This document shows, piece by piece, positions 5,323 through 5,823 of a stretch of DNA of 5,823 nucleotides. The DNA is from CAMLHP01 sp035707845 (lineage in GTDB: Bacteria > Gemmatimonadota > Gemmatimonadetes > Gemmatimonadales > GWC2-71-9), in assembly GCA_035707845.1 (NCBI GenBank), contig DASSTP010000063.1:1-5823 (forward strand). Reading direction: 5' to 3'. The position numbers were made by a program, and so were the translations under genes. The notes beneath the pieces are model-generated. The model did not search any database. It was not told the origin of the DNA and was given only the letters and a program-made list of their open reading frames with translations. Position 1 is the stretch's first letter, and every line of letters begins with the position of its first letter.

Positions 5323-5823
5323 CCAGCGGCGCTCAACTCGGGCTGCGTGCCCTCTCCAAGCGCTTCGGCGAGGTGCAGGCCGTCAGCGATGTGTCGCTGG
5401 ACGTGCCGCCGGGTTCCATTCTCGCACTGCTGGGGCCGAGCGGCAGCGGCAAGACCACGCTGCTGCGACTGCTGGCCGGTTTCGAGCGGCCCGATGCCGG
5501 TGACGTGCTGGTGAATGACGAGCCGGTCACCCGACTTTCGCCCGCCGAGCGGCGATTCGGCATGGTGTTCCAGCACTACGCGCTCTTTCCCCACCTCGAC
5601 GTCGGTGCCAATGTAGCGTACGGGCTGGAATCGGTCGGTGTGCGCGGCCCTGACCTCGCGCGCCGGGTGCAGGAGGCGCTCGCGCTGGTGGATCTCGCCG
5701 GCTACGAGCGGCGTGGCATCAACCAGCTGTCTGGTGGCCAGCAGCAGCGGGTGGCGCTGGCGCGCGCGCTCGCGCCCGAGCCTCGGGTGCTGCTGCTCGA
5801 TGAACCGCTGTCGAACCTCGATC
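5319..5823 (+). CDS. ABC transporter ATP-binding protein, N-terminal part, cut by right edge
   Basis: This ATPase would power import of the solute bound by the upstream lipoprotein. The open frame from ATG at 5319 runs to the edge, giving 168 residues with all the expected motifs in order: Walker A GPSGSGKT (39-46), Q-loop Gln85 in MVFQHYALFPHL, signature LSGGQQQR (137-144), Walker B VLLLDEP (157-163) and D-loop SNLD (165-168). FQHYALFPHLDVGANVAYGL is typical of the FbpC/PotA/CysA/ThiQ branch of importer ATPases. The H-loop and any C-terminal TOBE domain lie beyond the window. The start overlaps the binding-protein stop as ATGA; AGGA (5305-5308) 10 nt upstream is a plausible weak ribosome-binding site. 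No permease lies upstream, so it should be the next gene downstream, unless the ATPase works with a permease elsewhere. Substrate cannot be read from the ATPase. Confidence 0.95.
   Translation, partial: MTSGAQLGLRALSKRFGEVQAVSDVSLDVPPGSILALLGPSGSGKTTLLRLLAGFERPDAGDVLVNDEPVTRLSPAERRFGMVFQHYALFPHLDVGANVAYGLESVGVRGPDLARRVQEALALVDLAGYERRGINQLSGGQQQRVALARALAPEPRVLLLDEPLSNLD

Overview
The window is GC-rich, densely coded bacterial DNA with little intergenic space. It looks like ordinary chromosome: no transposase, tRNA, CRISPR array, phage gene or long repeat is visible. The secreted PIG-L-type protein of about 840 residues with a class I glutamine amidotransferase-like tail, the high GC and the compact operon would fit Gemmatimonadota or a similar environmental phylum. 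That placement is an inference from family resemblance, not a proof.

Layout. Positions 1-437 (minus strand) hold the N-terminal third or less of an aconitase (AcnA type), cut by the left edge. A 70-bp, relatively AT-rich divergent spacer (438-507) holds TATA-like -10 elements on both strands. From 508 to the right edge everything reads on the plus strand: a six-cysteine DUF971 protein (508-825), a 46-bp spacer with two alternative stem-loops, two small membrane proteins (872-1267 and 1260-1775), a secreted multi-domain PIG-L/LmbE-type deacetylase (1772-4294), a lipoprotein substrate-binding protein of the iron(III)/SBP_bac_6 type (4291-5322), and the start of its ABC ATPase (5319 to beyond 5823).

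How the parts may work together. From 1260 on, each gene overlaps the previous one (8 nt, then 4 nt three times), so the five genes from 872 are very probably one translationally coupled transcription unit, perhaps including DUF971. The substrate-binding protein and ATPase clearly form an ABC importer whose permease should lie just past the right edge. The secreted deacetylase ahead of it could act on a periplasmic or extracellular N-acylated compound. Whether it feeds the importer is only suggested by gene order. DUF971 next to a [4Fe-4S] enzyme gives a weak metal or Fe-S theme at the left end.

I did not find a clearly new system. The points most worth checking are the divergent acnA/DUF971 spacer with a possibly leaderless acnA, the overlapping hairpins between DUF971 and the first membrane gene, the cysteine-free amidotransferase-like tail of the deacetylase, and a perfect 10-bp stem at the lipobox of the binding protein.
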